DNA from: Rhodoblastus sp963727035
GTDB taxonomy: Bacteria > Pseudomonadota > Alphaproteobacteria > Rhizobiales > Beijerinckiaceae
DNA: 64,000 nucleotides
NCBI GenBank assembly: GCA_963727035.1
Contig: CAVSEY010000008.1
Location: forward strand, 1-64,000
Reading direction: 5' to 3'
The notes beneath the pieces are model-generated. The model ran no database searches, was not told where the DNA came from, and was given only the letters and a program-made list of their open reading frames with translations. Made by a program: the position numbers and the translations under genes. Each line of letters begins with the position of its first letter. Within the stretch, counting starts at the first letter, position 1. Positions 35,772 through 44,736 of this stretch are shown piece by piece.

Positions 35772-36749
35772 TCACGCCTGGCCGATGAGAATGCCGACCG
35801 CCAGCACGATCGCGCCGCCGAGCACGATCTGGGCGGCCGCCTTGAGGAACGGCGTGTCCATGTAGCGCGCCCGGATATAGGCGATGGCCCAGAGTTCGAA
35901 GAAAACCACGATTCCGGCGATGCTGGTCGCGGTCCAGAAGGCGTGGGGCCAGGAATCGGGCACGAGATAGGGCAAGGTGTGGCCAAGCCCGCCGGCGGTG
36001 GTCATCAGCCCGGTGACCGCGCCGCGGATGACGGGCGCGCCGCGCCCGGTCAGCGAGCCGTCGTCTGACAGGGCCTCGGCGATGGCCATGCTGATCCCGG
36101 CGCCGATCGAGGCGGCGAGACCGACCAGGAACGTGCTCCAGTTGTTCTGGGTGGCGAAGGCGGCGGCGAAGAGCGGCGCCAGGGTCGAGACCGAGCCATC
36201 CATCAGGCCGGCCAGGCCCGGCTGGACATATTGCAGGACAAAAAGCCTGTGCGCCGTGTGGCTTTCGGCCTCGCGCGCGCTTTCCGTGAGGATCGCCTCG
36301 GACAAGGCGCTGGCCTTCTCGCCATGGCTCTTTTCGACCATGGCGAGATCGCCGAGCAATTTGCGCACGCCGACATCCTGCGCTTCTTGCGACGCCCGGG
36401 CGTAGAAGCGCTGCGCGTCGGTTTCCATCGCCTCGGCCTGGCGGCGGATCGTCTCCAGCGGCAGGTTCTTGATGAGCCAGGTCGGGCGGCGGCTCAAGAA
36501 GCCCTTGACGTCCTCGCGCCGGATCGCGGGCAGGTTGGCGCCGAATCGCGACTGGTACATTTCCAGCAGCTGGCGGCGATGCCCGTCCTCCTCGGCGGCC
36601 ATTTCGTGAAACACTTGCGACGTCGCGGGATAGCGGTCGGCCAGCTCTTCGGCGAAACTGGTGTAGATTCGGCTGTCTTCTTCCTCGGAGCTGATGGCGA
36701 TGGCGAGGATTTCGCGCTGGGTCAGATCGGAAAAGTTCTTCAGACTCAT
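35772..36749 (-). CDS. mbfA: Membrane-bound ferritin MbfA (rubrerythrin-VIT1 fusion)
   Basis: Iron exporter of alphaproteobacteria made of an N-terminal ferritin-like di-iron domain (about 1-150) and a C-terminal VIT1-type membrane domain (about 165-325, with four to five hydrophobic segments). Carboxylates of the di-iron site are visible in ISSEEEDSRIY, MAAEEDGHRRQL and the MVEKSHGEKA helix. The membrane part has GLMDGSVSTLAPLFAAAF and GAGISMAIAEALSDDG. In Bradyrhizobium and Agrobacterium it detoxifies iron and is Irr-regulated. I could not identify an iron-control element upstream. Confidence 0.9.
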   Translation of the reverse strand: MSLKNFSDLTQREILAIAISSEEEDSRIYTSFAEELADRYPATSQVFHEMAAEEDGHRRQLLEMYQSRFGANLPAIRREDVKGFLSRRPTWLIKNLPLETIRRQAEAMETDAQRFYARASQEAQDVGVRKLLGDLAMVEKSHGEKASALSEAILTESAREAESHTAHRLFVLQYVQPGLAGLMDGSVSTLAPLFAAAFATQNNWSTFLVGLAASIGAGISMAIAEALSDDGSLTGRGAPVIRGAVTGLMTTAGGLGHTLPYLVPDSWPHAFWTATSIAGIVVFFELWAIAYIRARYMDTPFLKAAAQIVLGGAIVLAVGILIGQA

Positions 36750-36876
36750 GGATTTCTCCGATGCCGGCGCGGTCGCCGGGGCGCAAGATTATAAAAAAAC
36801 CCTCGCGCCCGTTCGCCAATCCGCCGCGCCAAAGCTATAATTTGGATCGAACGTCGAATCCAGCCGCGAGACTTTT

Positions 36877-37347
36877 ATGTCCGAAATGGCCTTCTGGCAA
36901 AAATGCGTGCGTCAGGGGCAGCGCATCGCCGGCCTGTTCATGCGGCCGATGACCCTCGGCGTCCGGGCGATCGCGCTGGACGACGCGGACCGGGTGTTCC
37001 TCGTGCGGCATGCCTATATTTCAGGCTTCCACCTGCCCGGCGGCGGCGTCGAAAGCGGCGAGACGGCGATGAGTTCGCTGCGGCGCGAATTGCGCGAGGA
37101 GGGCGGACTGGAGACGCTGGAGCCGCCGCGCCTGCTGGGTTTCTATCATAATCCGCGCCATTCCAGGCGCGATCATGTGGCGCTTTATCTGGCGCGGGTG
37201 CGTCAGGACAGGCCTAGGGCGCCGGACTGGGAAATCGTCGAATCCGGTTTTTTTTCGCTCGACGCCCTTCCGGAGGGCGCAACGCCCGCGACAAGGGCGC
37301 GCATCGACGAATATTTACGCAAGGCTGAACCTGCGACTTTATGGTAA
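36877..37347 (+). CDS. Nudix hydrolase
   Basis: A 156-aa hydrolase with a near-complete Nudix box (GGVESGETAMSSLRRELREE). The Glu/Gly positions fit, although the stretch ends GGL rather than TGU. LGVRAIALDDADRVFLVRHAY and FHLPGGGVE precede it and GFYHNPRHSRRDHVALY follows. The architecture is that of the ADP-ribose/NTP pyrophosphatase type, but the substrate cannot be told from sequence. It is divergent from mbfA. Confidence 0.88.
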   Translation: MSEMAFWQKCVRQGQRIAGLFMRPMTLGVRAIALDDADRVFLVRHAYISGFHLPGGGVESGETAMSSLRRELREEGGLETLEPPRLLGFYHNPRHSRRDHVALYLARVRQDRPRAPDWEIVESGFFSLDALPEGATPATRARIDEYLRKAEPATLW

Positions 37348-37452
37348 TGCCTTGGGAAGTTAAGCAGGGACGATGCGGTTCCGCGCCGGCCGGCCGGTGA
37401 GACCTTCAGTCGGCGGGAGGTGGAGTGCGCGCGGAACGCGGCGGAGCGGGAA

Positions 37453-40200
37453 ATGACGGCGGAGCAGGACGAAGCGGAAAAGCAGCGGCCCCTTTTCGAG
37501 GACATCAGGCTGCTCGGCCAGATTCTCGGCGACACGGTGCGCGAGCAGGAAGGCGAGGAGATCTTCGAGCGAATCGAAAAAATCCGCCGCCTCTCGGTCG
37601 CTGGCAAGGGCATCGCGGAGTCCGAGGCCGGCCGCGAGCTGGAATCCCTGCTGCAAAGCCTGTCGCCGGCGGAGACCGCGTCGGTCATCCGCGCCTTCGC
37701 TTATTTCTCCCATCTCGCCAATATCGCCGAAGACCGGCATTTCCTGCGCCGTCGCGCGGCCCATGAGCCCCAGACCCAGCCCGGCGGGCTCGCTTATAGT
37801 TTCGAACGGCTTCGCGCCGCCGGCGTCGCCCCCGAGCGCATCGAGCAGACCCTCGCGGAATCCTATGTCTCGCCGGTGCTGACGGCGCATCCGACCGAAG
37901 TGCAGCGCCGCAGCACGCTCGACGCGGAGCGGGCCATCGGCGACCTGCTGGTCGCGCGCGAAGCCTGCCGGACCCAGGCCGAGTTGCGCGACAACGAGGC
38001 GCAGCTCTATGCGCGGGTGGCCCAGCTCTGGCAGACGCGGCTGCTTCGCACGGCCAGCCTTTCGGTGCGCGACGAGATCGACAACGCGCTGCTGTATTAC
38101 CACTCGACCTTCATCCGCGACATTCCGGCGCTCTATGCCGATCTCGAACAGAGGCTCGGGCGTCCGGTGGCGCCGTTCTTCCGCATGGGCAACTGGATCG
38201 GCGGCGACCGCGACGGCAATCCGAATGTCAATGCGGAGACGCTCGAAGTCTCGGTCAAGGCCCATGCCGAGACGATCCTGCGCCATTACCTGCTCGAGGT
38301 TCACCTGCTCGGCGGCGAATTGTCGATGTCGCGGGTTCTGGTCGACTGCTCCGCGGAACTCGACGCCCTGGCCGAAGCCTCTGGCGACGTCAATCCTCAT
38401 CGCGCCGACGAAACCTATCGCCGCGCCCTGATCGGCGTCTATGCGCGGCTCGCCGGAACGATGAAGGCGCTGACCGGCGGCGAGGCCCTGCGCCACGCGG
38501 TCGGCTCCGGCAAGCCCTATGGCTCGCCGGAAGAATTTCGCCACGACCTCGTCACCGTGCGCGAATCCCTGCTCGCGCACCACGGCGCCGTGGTGGCGCG
38601 CGGCCGGCTGGCGGAGCTGATCCGGGCTGTCGACGTCTTCGGCTTCCACATGGCGACGACCGATCTGCGCCAGAACTCCGATCAGCATGAGGCCGTGCTG
38701 AAGGAGCTGCTGGCGGCGGTGCGCATCGTTCCCGATTATTCGGCCCTCATTGAGCACGACCGCATCGCGCTTCTGTTGCAATTGCTCGCGGAGCGGCGTG
38801 TGCTGCAGGCGCCCGACGTCGAATATTCAGCCAATCTGCGCAGCGAACTCGCGGTGTTCGAAACCGCGCGGCGCGCGCGCCAGCGTTTCGGCGACGCCAC
38901 CATCCGCCATTACATCATCAGCCATACCGAAAGCGTCAGCGACCTTCTGGAAGTCATGGTGCTGCAGAAGGAATGCGGCCTGATGCACGGCACGCTGCAT
39001 GAAGCCGACCGCGACACGGCGCGGCTCGACCTCATCGTGACGCCGCTGTTCGAGACCATCGAGGATCTGCGCGCCGCCGAGCCGATCATGCGCGCCTTTT
39101 ACGCGCTTCCAGGGATCGCCGACCTGATCCGGCGCTCCAGCGGCGTCCAGGACGTGATGCTCGGCTATTCCGATTCCAACAAGGACGGCGGCTATTTCAC
39201 CTCGACCTGGGAGCTTTACCGGGGCTCGACGGCGCTCGCCGCCTTCTTCGATTCGCTGCCTGGCGTGAAGCTGCGGCTGTTCCATGGGCGCGGCGGCGCG
39301 GTGGGGCGCGGCGGCGGTCCCTCCTATCAGGCCATTCTCGCCCAGCCGCCCGGCACGGTGCGCGGCCAGTTCCGCCTCACCGAACAGGGCGAGGTGATCG
39401 CCGCCAAATACGCCAATCCGCTGATCGGCAAGCGCAATCTCGAAACCTTCATGGCCGCCAATCTCGAAGCGAGCCTGCTGCTCGACGGCAAGGCGCCGCC
39501 GGCGGAATTCCTCGAGGCGGCGGAGCAATTGTCCCGGTTGTCGATGAAGGCCTATCGCGGCCTCGTCTATGAAACGCCGGGCTTTGTCGATTATTTCTAT
39601 GCCGCCACGCCGATCGCCGAAATCGCCGAACTGAACATCGGCTCGCGGCCGGCCTCGCGCAAGGCGACGCGGCGGATCGAGGACTTGCGCGCCATCCCGT
39701 GGAGCTTCTCGTGGGGCCAGAGCCGCATCGCGCTGCCGGGCTGGTTCGGCTTCGGCGCGGCGGTCGAAGGTTTTCTGCGCGAAGACAAAGAGGCGCGGCA
39801 GGTTCTGCTGCGCCGCATGTTCAAGGAATGGCCGTTCTTCGCCGCGCTTTTGTCCAACATGGACATGGTTCTGGCCAAGGCCGATCTCGAAATAGGCCGC
39901 CGTTATGCCGAACTCGTGCCGGACCGCGCGGCGGCCGAGCGAATCTTCTCGGCGATCGAGGCGGAATGGGGCCGCACCGTGAGGGCGCTGGAGATCGCGA
40001 CCGGACAGGCGGACAGGCTGGCGGACAATCCGGCGCTCGCCCGCTCGATCGCCCACCGCTTCCCCTATATCGCGCCGCTCAATTATCTCCAGGCGGAACT
40101 GCTGCGCCGCTGGCGCGCAGGCCAGATCGACCACAAGGCGCGGGTCGGCATCCTGATCGCCATCAACGGCATTGCCGCCGGTCTGCGCAATACGGGGTGA
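37453..40200 (+). CDS. ppc: Phosphoenolpyruvate carboxylase
   Basis: Anaplerotic fixation of bicarbonate onto PEP to give oxaloacetate; in serine-cycle methylotrophs it is also part of C1 assimilation. The 915-aa protein has all signatures: VLTAHPTEVQRRST (catalytic His), GNWIGGDRDGNPNV, MLGYSDSNKDGGYFTS (catalytic Lys), LRLFHGRGGAVGRGGGP and the C-terminal RNTG that binds allosteric effectors. The start is ATG 37453 after GGAGCGGGAA. It converges on the two HdeA/B-like genes. Confidence 0.96.
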   Translation: MTAEQDEAEKQRPLFEDIRLLGQILGDTVREQEGEEIFERIEKIRRLSVAGKGIAESEAGRELESLLQSLSPAETASVIRAFAYFSHLANIAEDRHFLRRRAAHEPQTQPGGLAYSFERLRAAGVAPERIEQTLAESYVSPVLTAHPTEVQRRSTLDAERAIGDLLVAREACRTQAELRDNEAQLYARVAQLWQTRLLRTASLSVRDEIDNALLYYHSTFIRDIPALYADLEQRLGRPVAPFFRMGNWIGGDRDGNPNVNAETLEVSVKAHAETILRHYLLEVHLLGGELSMSRVLVDCSAELDALAEASGDVNPHRADETYRRALIGVYARLAGTMKALTGGEALRHAVGSGKPYGSPEEFRHDLVTVRESLLAHHGAVVARGRLAELIRAVDVFGFHMATTDLRQNSDQHEAVLKELLAAVRIVPDYSALIEHDRIALLLQLLAERRVLQAPDVEYSANLRSELAVFETARRARQRFGDATIRHYIISHTESVSDLLEVMVLQKECGLMHGTLHEADRDTARLDLIVTPLFETIEDLRAAEPIMRAFYALPGIADLIRRSSGVQDVMLGYSDSNKDGGYFTSTWELYRGSTALAAFFDSLPGVKLRLFHGRGGAVGRGGGPSYQAILAQPPGTVRGQFRLTEQGEVIAAKYANPLIGKRNLETFMAANLEASLLLDGKAPPAEFLEAAEQLSRLSMKAYRGLVYETPGFVDYFYAATPIAEIAELNIGSRPASRKATRRIEDLRAIPWSFSWGQSRIALPGWFGFGAAVEGFLREDKEARQVLLRRMFKEWPFFAALLSNMDMVLAKADLEIGRRYAELVPDRAAAERIFSAIEAEWGRTVRALEIATGQADRLADNPALARSIAHRFPYIAPLNYLQAELLRRWRAGQIDHKARVGILIAINGIAAGLRNTG

Positions 40201-40211
40201 CGGCGCTGATG

Positions 40212-40241
40212 AAAAAGCCCCCGCGGCAGCGCCGAGGGGGC
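40212..40241 (-). terminator. Rho-independent terminator after the HdeA/B-like genes
   Basis: On the minus strand, GCCCCC pairs with GGGGGC and, across one mismatch, CGGC pairs with GCCG around a GCT loop; TTTTT follows directly (plus 40212-40216). It lies between the convergent hde-like pair and ppc. A second perfect stem CTGGCGGCG/CGCCGCCAG at 40251-40274 sits beside it. Confidence 0.7.
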
Positions 40242-40283
40242 CGGGAACGGCTGGCGGCGTGGTGGCGCCGCCAGTGGGACGCA

Positions 40284-40574
40284 TTACTTCGCGTTCTTTG
40301 CGATCGCGTCCATCAGCTTGGCGTTCGGGTTCTTCTTGCAATATTTCCCGATGACCTCGTGATTGCGCTTCACGTAGCGCATATCGACGTTGAGGAGGTT
40401 CTTGGACGACATGAAATAGCCGCTCTGCCAGGACGAGATCATCGCCTGGTCTGCGGGCGGCGCCTTGAGGTACTGGCCGCAGGTGATGAGCGACATGTCG
40501 AGGACGACCTGGGCCTTGGCGGCCGGCGCGGCGAACGCAAACATCGCGGCCGCGAGAATCAATTTGGTCTTCAT
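40284..40574 (-). CDS. HdeA/HdeB-family periplasmic protein, copy A
   Basis: A 96-aa protein with a cleavable signal peptide (MKTKLILAAAMFAFAAPAAKA) and a 75-residue mature domain holding exactly two cysteines (ITCGQYL and KYCKKNP) spaced as in HdeA/HdeB. These proteins are periplasmic acid-stress chaperones in enterobacteria; in alphaproteobacteria the role is less clear. It is the second of two tandem paralogues, 28 bp after copy B. Confidence 0.8.
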   Translation of the reverse strand: MKTKLILAAAMFAFAAPAAKAQVVLDMSLITCGQYLKAPPADQAMISSWQSGYFMSSKNLLNVDMRYVKRNHEVIGKYCKKNPNAKLMDAIAKNAK

Positions 40575-40602
40575 GCTTTTTCTCCCGATGGCTGGACGAG
40601 GA

Positions 40603-40911
40603 TCACTGCTTTTTCTGCATCTGGTTGACGGAGGCCTGAATGACGCCCATCAGCTGGTCCTTCGGGTTGTTGGCGCAATATTTCATGATGTTCGCCTTGT
40701 TCTGGCGGAAGGCCATCAGGTCGACGTGGGTATAGCCGAGCTTCTGATTGTACCAGCCGCTCATCCAGGCCGCGACCATGTCCTGGTCGGCGGGCGCCAT
40801 GGCGGTGATGTCGCCACAGGAGATCCTCTCCATCTGGATCATGACCTGAGCGGAGCCGACGGTCGGCGCCAGGCCCAGTCCTAATGCGAGGCAAATCGCA
40901 ATCTTCTTCAT
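40603..40911 (-). CDS. HdeA/HdeB-family periplasmic protein, copy B
   Basis: A 102-aa paralogue of the neighbouring gene. Signal peptide MKKIAICLALGLGLAPTVGSA, then two cysteines in RISCGDITAM and KYCANNP. Shared residues with copy A are the (S/G)CG motif, PADQ, the W-x-SG(Y/W) segment and the NxxxxxKYC end. The pair is likely co-transcribed and ends at the terminator at 40212-40241. The duplication appears old, since only scattered positions are identical. Confidence 0.8.
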   Translation of the reverse strand: MKKIAICLALGLGLAPTVGSAQVMIQMERISCGDITAMAPADQDMVAAWMSGWYNQKLGYTHVDLMAFRQNKANIMKYCANNPKDQLMGVIQASVNQMQKKQ

Positions 40912-41175
40912 GTTTCACCCCTCGAATGCGTTTCCGCCGTCATGCGGGGAAGCGCAAGCCAAACTTGAGGCGGAACCGTAAGCCTCGTCCCGACCCTCGA
41001 TGATTTGCCGGATTGTCCGGCGCGGTCGAGCCGAAGCGCCAGGCGCCCTGCATGACCGCGCGGGCAGCAAAGCATTTTTTTTTCCAAAAGCCAGAGCTGC
41101 GCGATCGCTGCATTCGAATTGTTATGTAATTTCATGGGTGAAGCTGCGAAGTTCATGGCCCGCTTCTGCAACGCA
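40912..41175. other. Intergenic region upstream of the hde-like pair
   Basis: No gene is visible. It should contain the hde-like promoter on the minus strand. An 8-nt T-run (minus A-run) with AT-rich flanks lies around 41075-41135. The F0 operon terminator bounds it on the right. Confidence 0.5.
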
Positions 41176-41202
41176 AAGAAAAGCCGGAGCGCGAGCCCCG
41201 GC
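41176..41202 (-). terminator. Terminator of the F0 ATP synthase operon
   Basis: On the minus strand GCCGGGGC and GCTCCGGC form an 8-bp stem (one G-T pair) with a 4-nt loop, followed by TTTTCTTT, about 30 bp after the atpF stop. Orientation and T-tract fit an intrinsic terminator. Confidence 0.78.
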
Positions 41203-41233
41203 CAAGTCGTTGTTCAAACGGTGGAATTTGGGT

Positions 41234-41707
41234 TCAATTGGCGAGCGATTTGACGCTGGCGATGCCTTGTTCAACGAAGGCCGAAGCGTCGGTGGCGCCG
41301 GATTTGAGAATATTTTCCGACGCCTTGATCGCCGCGTCGACGGCGGCCGAGCGCACGTCGGCGGTGGCCTGCGCCTCGGCCTGGGCGATCTTGTCCCCGG
41401 CCTGTTTGGTGCGGCGGGCGACAAAATCTTCGAGCCGCGTCTGGGCTTCCTTCGCCAAGGCTTCGGCTTCCGCCTTGGCCTGGGCGATGATGGTCGCGGC
41501 CTGGGCTTCGGCTTCGGTGGTCTTGGCGACGAAGCTTTTCACCAGCGCCTCGGCCTCGGCGCGCAGGCGGGAGGCTTCCGCCAATTCGTTCTTGACGCGG
41601 TCAATCCGAGAATCGAGCGCGGCGCCGATCATCTTGTGCACGCCGAGATAGCCGAACAAGGCGACCATCAGGACGGCGCCGACGAAGAAGAAGAATTCAG
41701 CGTCCAT
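41234..41707 (-). CDS. atpF: F0F1 ATP synthase subunit b
   Basis: One of two peripheral-stalk b-type subunits: a single N-terminal membrane helix (about 5-25, FFFFVGAVLMVALFGYLG) and a long charged coiled coil to residue 157. Alphaproteobacteria and phototrophs use a b/b' heterodimer, and this is the shorter, last-encoded member. It starts 12 bp after b'. The F1 genes are elsewhere, as usual in alphaproteobacteria. Confidence 0.93.
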   Translation of the reverse strand: MDAEFFFFVGAVLMVALFGYLGVHKMIGAALDSRIDRVKNELAEASRLRAEAEALVKSFVAKTTEAEAQAATIIAQAKAEAEALAKEAQTRLEDFVARRTKQAGDKIAQAEAQATADVRSAAVDAAIKASENILKSGATDASAFVEQGIASVKSLAN

Positions 41708-41719
41708 TCATTCCTCCTC

Positions 41720-42274
41720 TTAGGCCTTGGCCGCCGCGAGCGCCGCGGTGACGGCGTCCGCCGCCGCCGGCTTGCCGGTGAGCCGCTGCATGATGGCGTG
41801 GGTCGCCTCGACGGCGATGGAATCGACATTGGCCATGGCGGCGGATTTCTTCTCGAGGATCTGTTTTTCGGCGTCCGCAAGTTTGGCGGCGAGGTCGGCT
41901 TCGAGCTGGGCGCGGCGCGCGCCCGCGGCCTGGGTGGCTTCGGCATGGGCCTGCTGGCCGAGCGCCTGCGCCCGCGCCTTGGCGTCGGCCAGGGTCTTTT
42001 CATGCGCGGTGGCGGCCTGGCTGGCGTCGAACTGGGCCTGGGCGGCGGCGGCGAGGTCGTCGTCGACCACGTTTCTGCGGGACGAAAGAATGCCGGCGAC
42101 GCGTGGCAAGGCGATTTTCGACATCAGAAGATAAAGCAGGCCGAAGGTGATGGCGAGCCAGATGATCTGCGGCGCGAAGAAATTCGTGTCGAAAGGCGGA
42201 AATACATCCGCGTGGGCGTTGCTGGCCGGAACCTCGGTTCCGGCGACGTGCCCTTCAGCGGCTTGCGAAGCCAT
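41720..42274 (-). CDS. atpG: F0F1 ATP synthase subunit b'
   Basis: The second peripheral-stalk subunit, 184 aa, often called AtpG or AtpF2. A 28-residue N-terminal extension precedes the PPFDTNFFAPQIIWLAITFGLLYLLMSKI membrane segment characteristic of b', and an Ala-rich coiled coil follows. The start at 42274 (MASQAAEG) gives the family length; the open frame runs further upstream. It sits 99 bp after atpE. Confidence 0.92.
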   Translation of the reverse strand: MASQAAEGHVAGTEVPASNAHADVFPPFDTNFFAPQIIWLAITFGLLYLLMSKIALPRVAGILSSRRNVVDDDLAAAAQAQFDASQAATAHEKTLADAKARAQALGQQAHAEATQAAGARRAQLEADLAAKLADAEKQILEKKSAAMANVDSIAVEATHAIMQRLTGKPAAADAVTAALAAAKA

Positions 42275-42373
42275 GGCCGTTCCTAACCTTCGAAGATTTG
42301 GGGAGCAGCGCGCGTCGGCCAGGCCGGCGCGCGCATGTTTTCGGCCCGGCGTGGAGCCGGGCCGCACGACTCG

Positions 42374-42604
42374 TCAATGGGAGACGAACAGCAGGATCAG
42401 CGCGATCAGGAAGGCGAAGATGCCCAGACCTTCGGCGAGCGCTGTGCCGATGAAGACGCGGCCGAACTGGCCGTCGGACGCCGACGGATTGCGCAGCGCG
42501 CCCGAGAGGAAGTTGCCCCAGATCACGCCGACGCCGATGGCGGCGGCGCCGACGCCGATCGCCGCGAGACCCGCGCCGATGAGTTTGGCTGCTTCAGAAC
42601 CCAT
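42374..42604 (-). CDS. atpE: F0F1 ATP synthase subunit c
   Basis: Proton-carrying ring subunit, a 76-aa hairpin of two membrane helices joined by the polar loop RNPSASDGQF. The ion-binding carboxylate is the Glu in ALAEGLGIF. The start was set at 42604 because GGAG lies seven bases upstream of this ATG; the in-frame ATG at 42616 would place that GGAG inside the coding region and add four residues. Confidence 0.95.
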   Translation of the reverse strand: MGSEAAKLIGAGLAAIGVGAAAIGVGVIWGNFLSGALRNPSASDGQFGRVFIGTALAEGLGIFAFLIALILLFVSH

Positions 42605-42655
42605 TGATGACTCCATTTTGTGATGTGGGCGACCATTTGTTGTTGAGTGAGATTA

Positions 42656-43420
42656 TCAGTGGCCCGGGTGAAGCGCGTCTGTCAGATAGACGCAAGTGAG
42701 AATGGCGAAGACATAGGCCTGCAGCACGGCGACCAGGCCTTCGAAGGCGGTCAGCAGGACGATGCCGAGCAGCGGCAGCGGCGCGAGCAGGGCATAGGCG
42801 CCGGCGCCGAGCAGCATGACGACGAAGCCGCCGAACACCACCAGCATGATATGGCCGGCCAGGATGTTGGCGAACAGACGAACCGACAGGGTCACCGGCC
42901 GCGAAATGAAGGACAGGATCTCGATCGGGACGATGAGGGGCAGCATGAACGGGCTGACGCCGGAAGGCTTGAAGACGTTGAACCAGTGCAGGCCGTGCTT
43001 GTAAATGCCGTAGCCGACCACCAGCAGGATGATCGAGAACGCGAAGGTCGCGGTGACGAAGATCTGGGCCATCACTTCGAATGTATAAGGCCACAGGCCG
43101 ATCACATTGGTGGCCAGGATGAACATGAACAAGGTGAAGACCAGCGGAAAGAAGCGCATGCCGTCTTCGCCGGCGGTCTGGCGCACCATGTCGGTGGAGA
43201 ATTCGTAAAAGGTCTCGGCGGCGGCCTGGAGCCGGGACGGCACGATGCTGCGGCCGGACGTGCCGATCAGCATGACGACGACGACAGCGAGCGCCGCGAT
43301 GACCATGAACAGGGCGGCATTGGTGAAGGAGGCGTCGACGCCGAAAATATGCAGGGGCGCGATCACCTTGACATGAAATTGATGGATGGGATCGAGCACC
43401 GGGGCGCCAGCTTCCGACAT
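42656..43420 (-). CDS. atpB: F0F1 ATP synthase subunit a
   Basis: Half-channel subunit for protons, 254 aa with five to six membrane segments. The essential Arg lies in SVRLFANILAGHIM, and family motifs NVIGLWPYTF and VYLTDALHPGH are present. It follows atpI by 46 bp and precedes atpE, the standard order. Confidence 0.96.
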   Translation of the reverse strand: MSEAGAPVLDPIHQFHVKVIAPLHIFGVDASFTNAALFMVIAALAVVVVMLIGTSGRSIVPSRLQAAAETFYEFSTDMVRQTAGEDGMRFFPLVFTLFMFILATNVIGLWPYTFEVMAQIFVTATFAFSIILLVVGYGIYKHGLHWFNVFKPSGVSPFMLPLIVPIEILSFISRPVTLSVRLFANILAGHIMLVVFGGFVVMLLGAGAYALLAPLPLLGIVLLTAFEGLVAVLQAYVFAILTCVYLTDALHPGH

Positions 43421-43466
43421 GTTCCGTCCTTACTTCTCACGCGGGAGCGACCCGCTTTCGTCCAGT

Positions 43467-43823
43467 TCACTGCGGCGGCGGATCTCCGCCGGAACGCCTC
43501 GGCGGCGGCGCCGCCAGGCGATAGACATTGCGAAACCCCGCCGCCACGCCAAATCCCATCCACAGGATCAGCAGGAACGGGGTCGTGCGGAGCCACACAT
43601 CGAGGCGCCAGCCGATCAGCGCGCCCAACAGGATCGGGCCCACGAATTCCGTCAACACGCGAACGCCGAGGCTGATCGCCTGCCCGAGGTTCTTCCCGGA
43701 CGAGTCCGCCACGGCCTTGCGCTCGGCCTCCTTGCGGTCGGTTTCGCGCTGGACATGAAGGTCGGCCGACAATTTAGCGAGCCGCGCCTGCAAATTCTCT
43801 TGGTCTTCCGGACTATTCCCCAA
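43467..43823 (-). CDS. atpI: ATP synthase subunit I (AtpI/AtpZ type)
   Basis: Assembly factor for the c-ring, about 118 aa: a charged N-terminal helix, then two membrane segments (VRVLTEFVGPILLGALIGWRL and PFLLILWMGFGVAAGF). I set the start at a TTG (43823), followed by GNSPEDQENLQARLAKL, because GGAGACAGG precedes it. An ATG slightly upstream is in another frame and closes at once. It leads the F0 operon. Confidence 0.85.
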   Translation of the reverse strand: MGNSPEDQENLQARLAKLSADLHVQRETDRKEAERKAVADSSGKNLGQAISLGVRVLTEFVGPILLGALIGWRLDVWLRTTPFLLILWMGFGVAAGFRNVYRLAAPPPRRSGGDPPPQ

Positions 43824-44155
43824 AGCCTGTCTCCGGAGCCATGGCCTTTCCGAACCCGTCGGCGGCCGCCTGAGGAAAGCAGCGCCGCAAAGGCCTGATC
43901 GGCGACCGGACTTGAGGAAAAGGATCGGAATGAAGCCATCCCACCCTTCTGGACCGGGCGCACCATATTGGCGCGGCTGCGTCGTGTCAAGACAACATCG
44001 GCAATTCTGTGACATCCATAAGACATTGTAAAACAATAATAAAAGTGCAAAATGCGCGCATGCGTCGCGGGGCTTTGCTGCATTGCGGTAAAAGGCGGCG
44101 CCTTGTTCTCGCGTCCCGGTGCTCTAGACTTCGCCGAAAAGGGGAGGTTCGGGGT
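43824..44155. other. Divergent promoter region between atpI and the TMEM175-type gene
   Basis: 332 bases without a gene. The middle (about 43995-44055) is AT-rich with an ATTGT-AAA-ACAAT dyad at 44025-44037 and probably holds both promoters. A GGGGAGG ribosome-binding site ends the region on the plus strand. Confidence 0.45.
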
Positions 44156-44734
44156 GTGACCAGCGAGCGGCTGAAGGCTTTTTCCGATGGCGTGCTGGCG
44201 ATCATCATCACCATCATGGTGCTGGATCTGAGGGCGCCGCATGGCGTGAGCTTCGCCGCGCTGTGGCCGCTGTGGCCGACTTTCATCGCCTATGTGCTGA
44301 GTTTCGTCTATGTCGCCATCTACTGGAACAACCACCACCACCTGTTTCTCGTCGCGGAGAAGGTGAATGGCGGCGTGCTCTGGGCCAATATTCACCTGCT
44401 GTTCTGGCTGTCGCTGCTGCCTTTCGTCACCGCCTGGGCGAGCGACGCCCATTTCGCGCGCGATCCCGTCGCGCTCTATGGACTGGTGCTGCTCGGCGCG
44501 GCGATGGCTTATTCGATCCTGGTCGCGAGCTTGCTGCGGGCGCAGGGCGGCAGAACCCTGCTCCATGACGCGATCGGGCGCGACATCAAGGGCTGGGTGT
44601 CGATCGCGGCCTATGTGCTCGGGATCGCCGCCGCCTTCGTGCATCCCTGGATCGGCTGCGCCTTCTATGTCGCCGTCGCGGCGATGTGGCTCGTGCCCGA
44701 CCGGCGCATCGAATTGCGCTTGAACGAGTTATAG
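44156..44734 (+). CDS. TMEM175-family (DUF1211) potassium-channel-like protein
   Basis: A 192-aa membrane protein with about six hydrophobic segments. The first carries RLKAFSDGVLAIIITIMVLDL, the FSDG-containing helix that lines the pore of bacterial TMEM175 potassium channels. WNNHHHLF after the third segment is also typical. The start is GTG 44156 behind GGGGAGG. The stop lies two bases before the end of smc on the opposite strand. Ion selectivity is inferred from the family only. Confidence 0.88.
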   Translation: MTSERLKAFSDGVLAIIITIMVLDLRAPHGVSFAALWPLWPTFIAYVLSFVYVAIYWNNHHHLFLVAEKVNGGVLWANIHLLFWLSLLPFVTAWASDAHFARDPVALYGLVLLGAAMAYSILVASLLRAQGGRTLLHDAIGRDIKGWVSIAAYVLGIAAAFVHPWIGCAFYVAVAAMWLVPDRRIELRLNEL

Positions 44735-44736
44735 GC

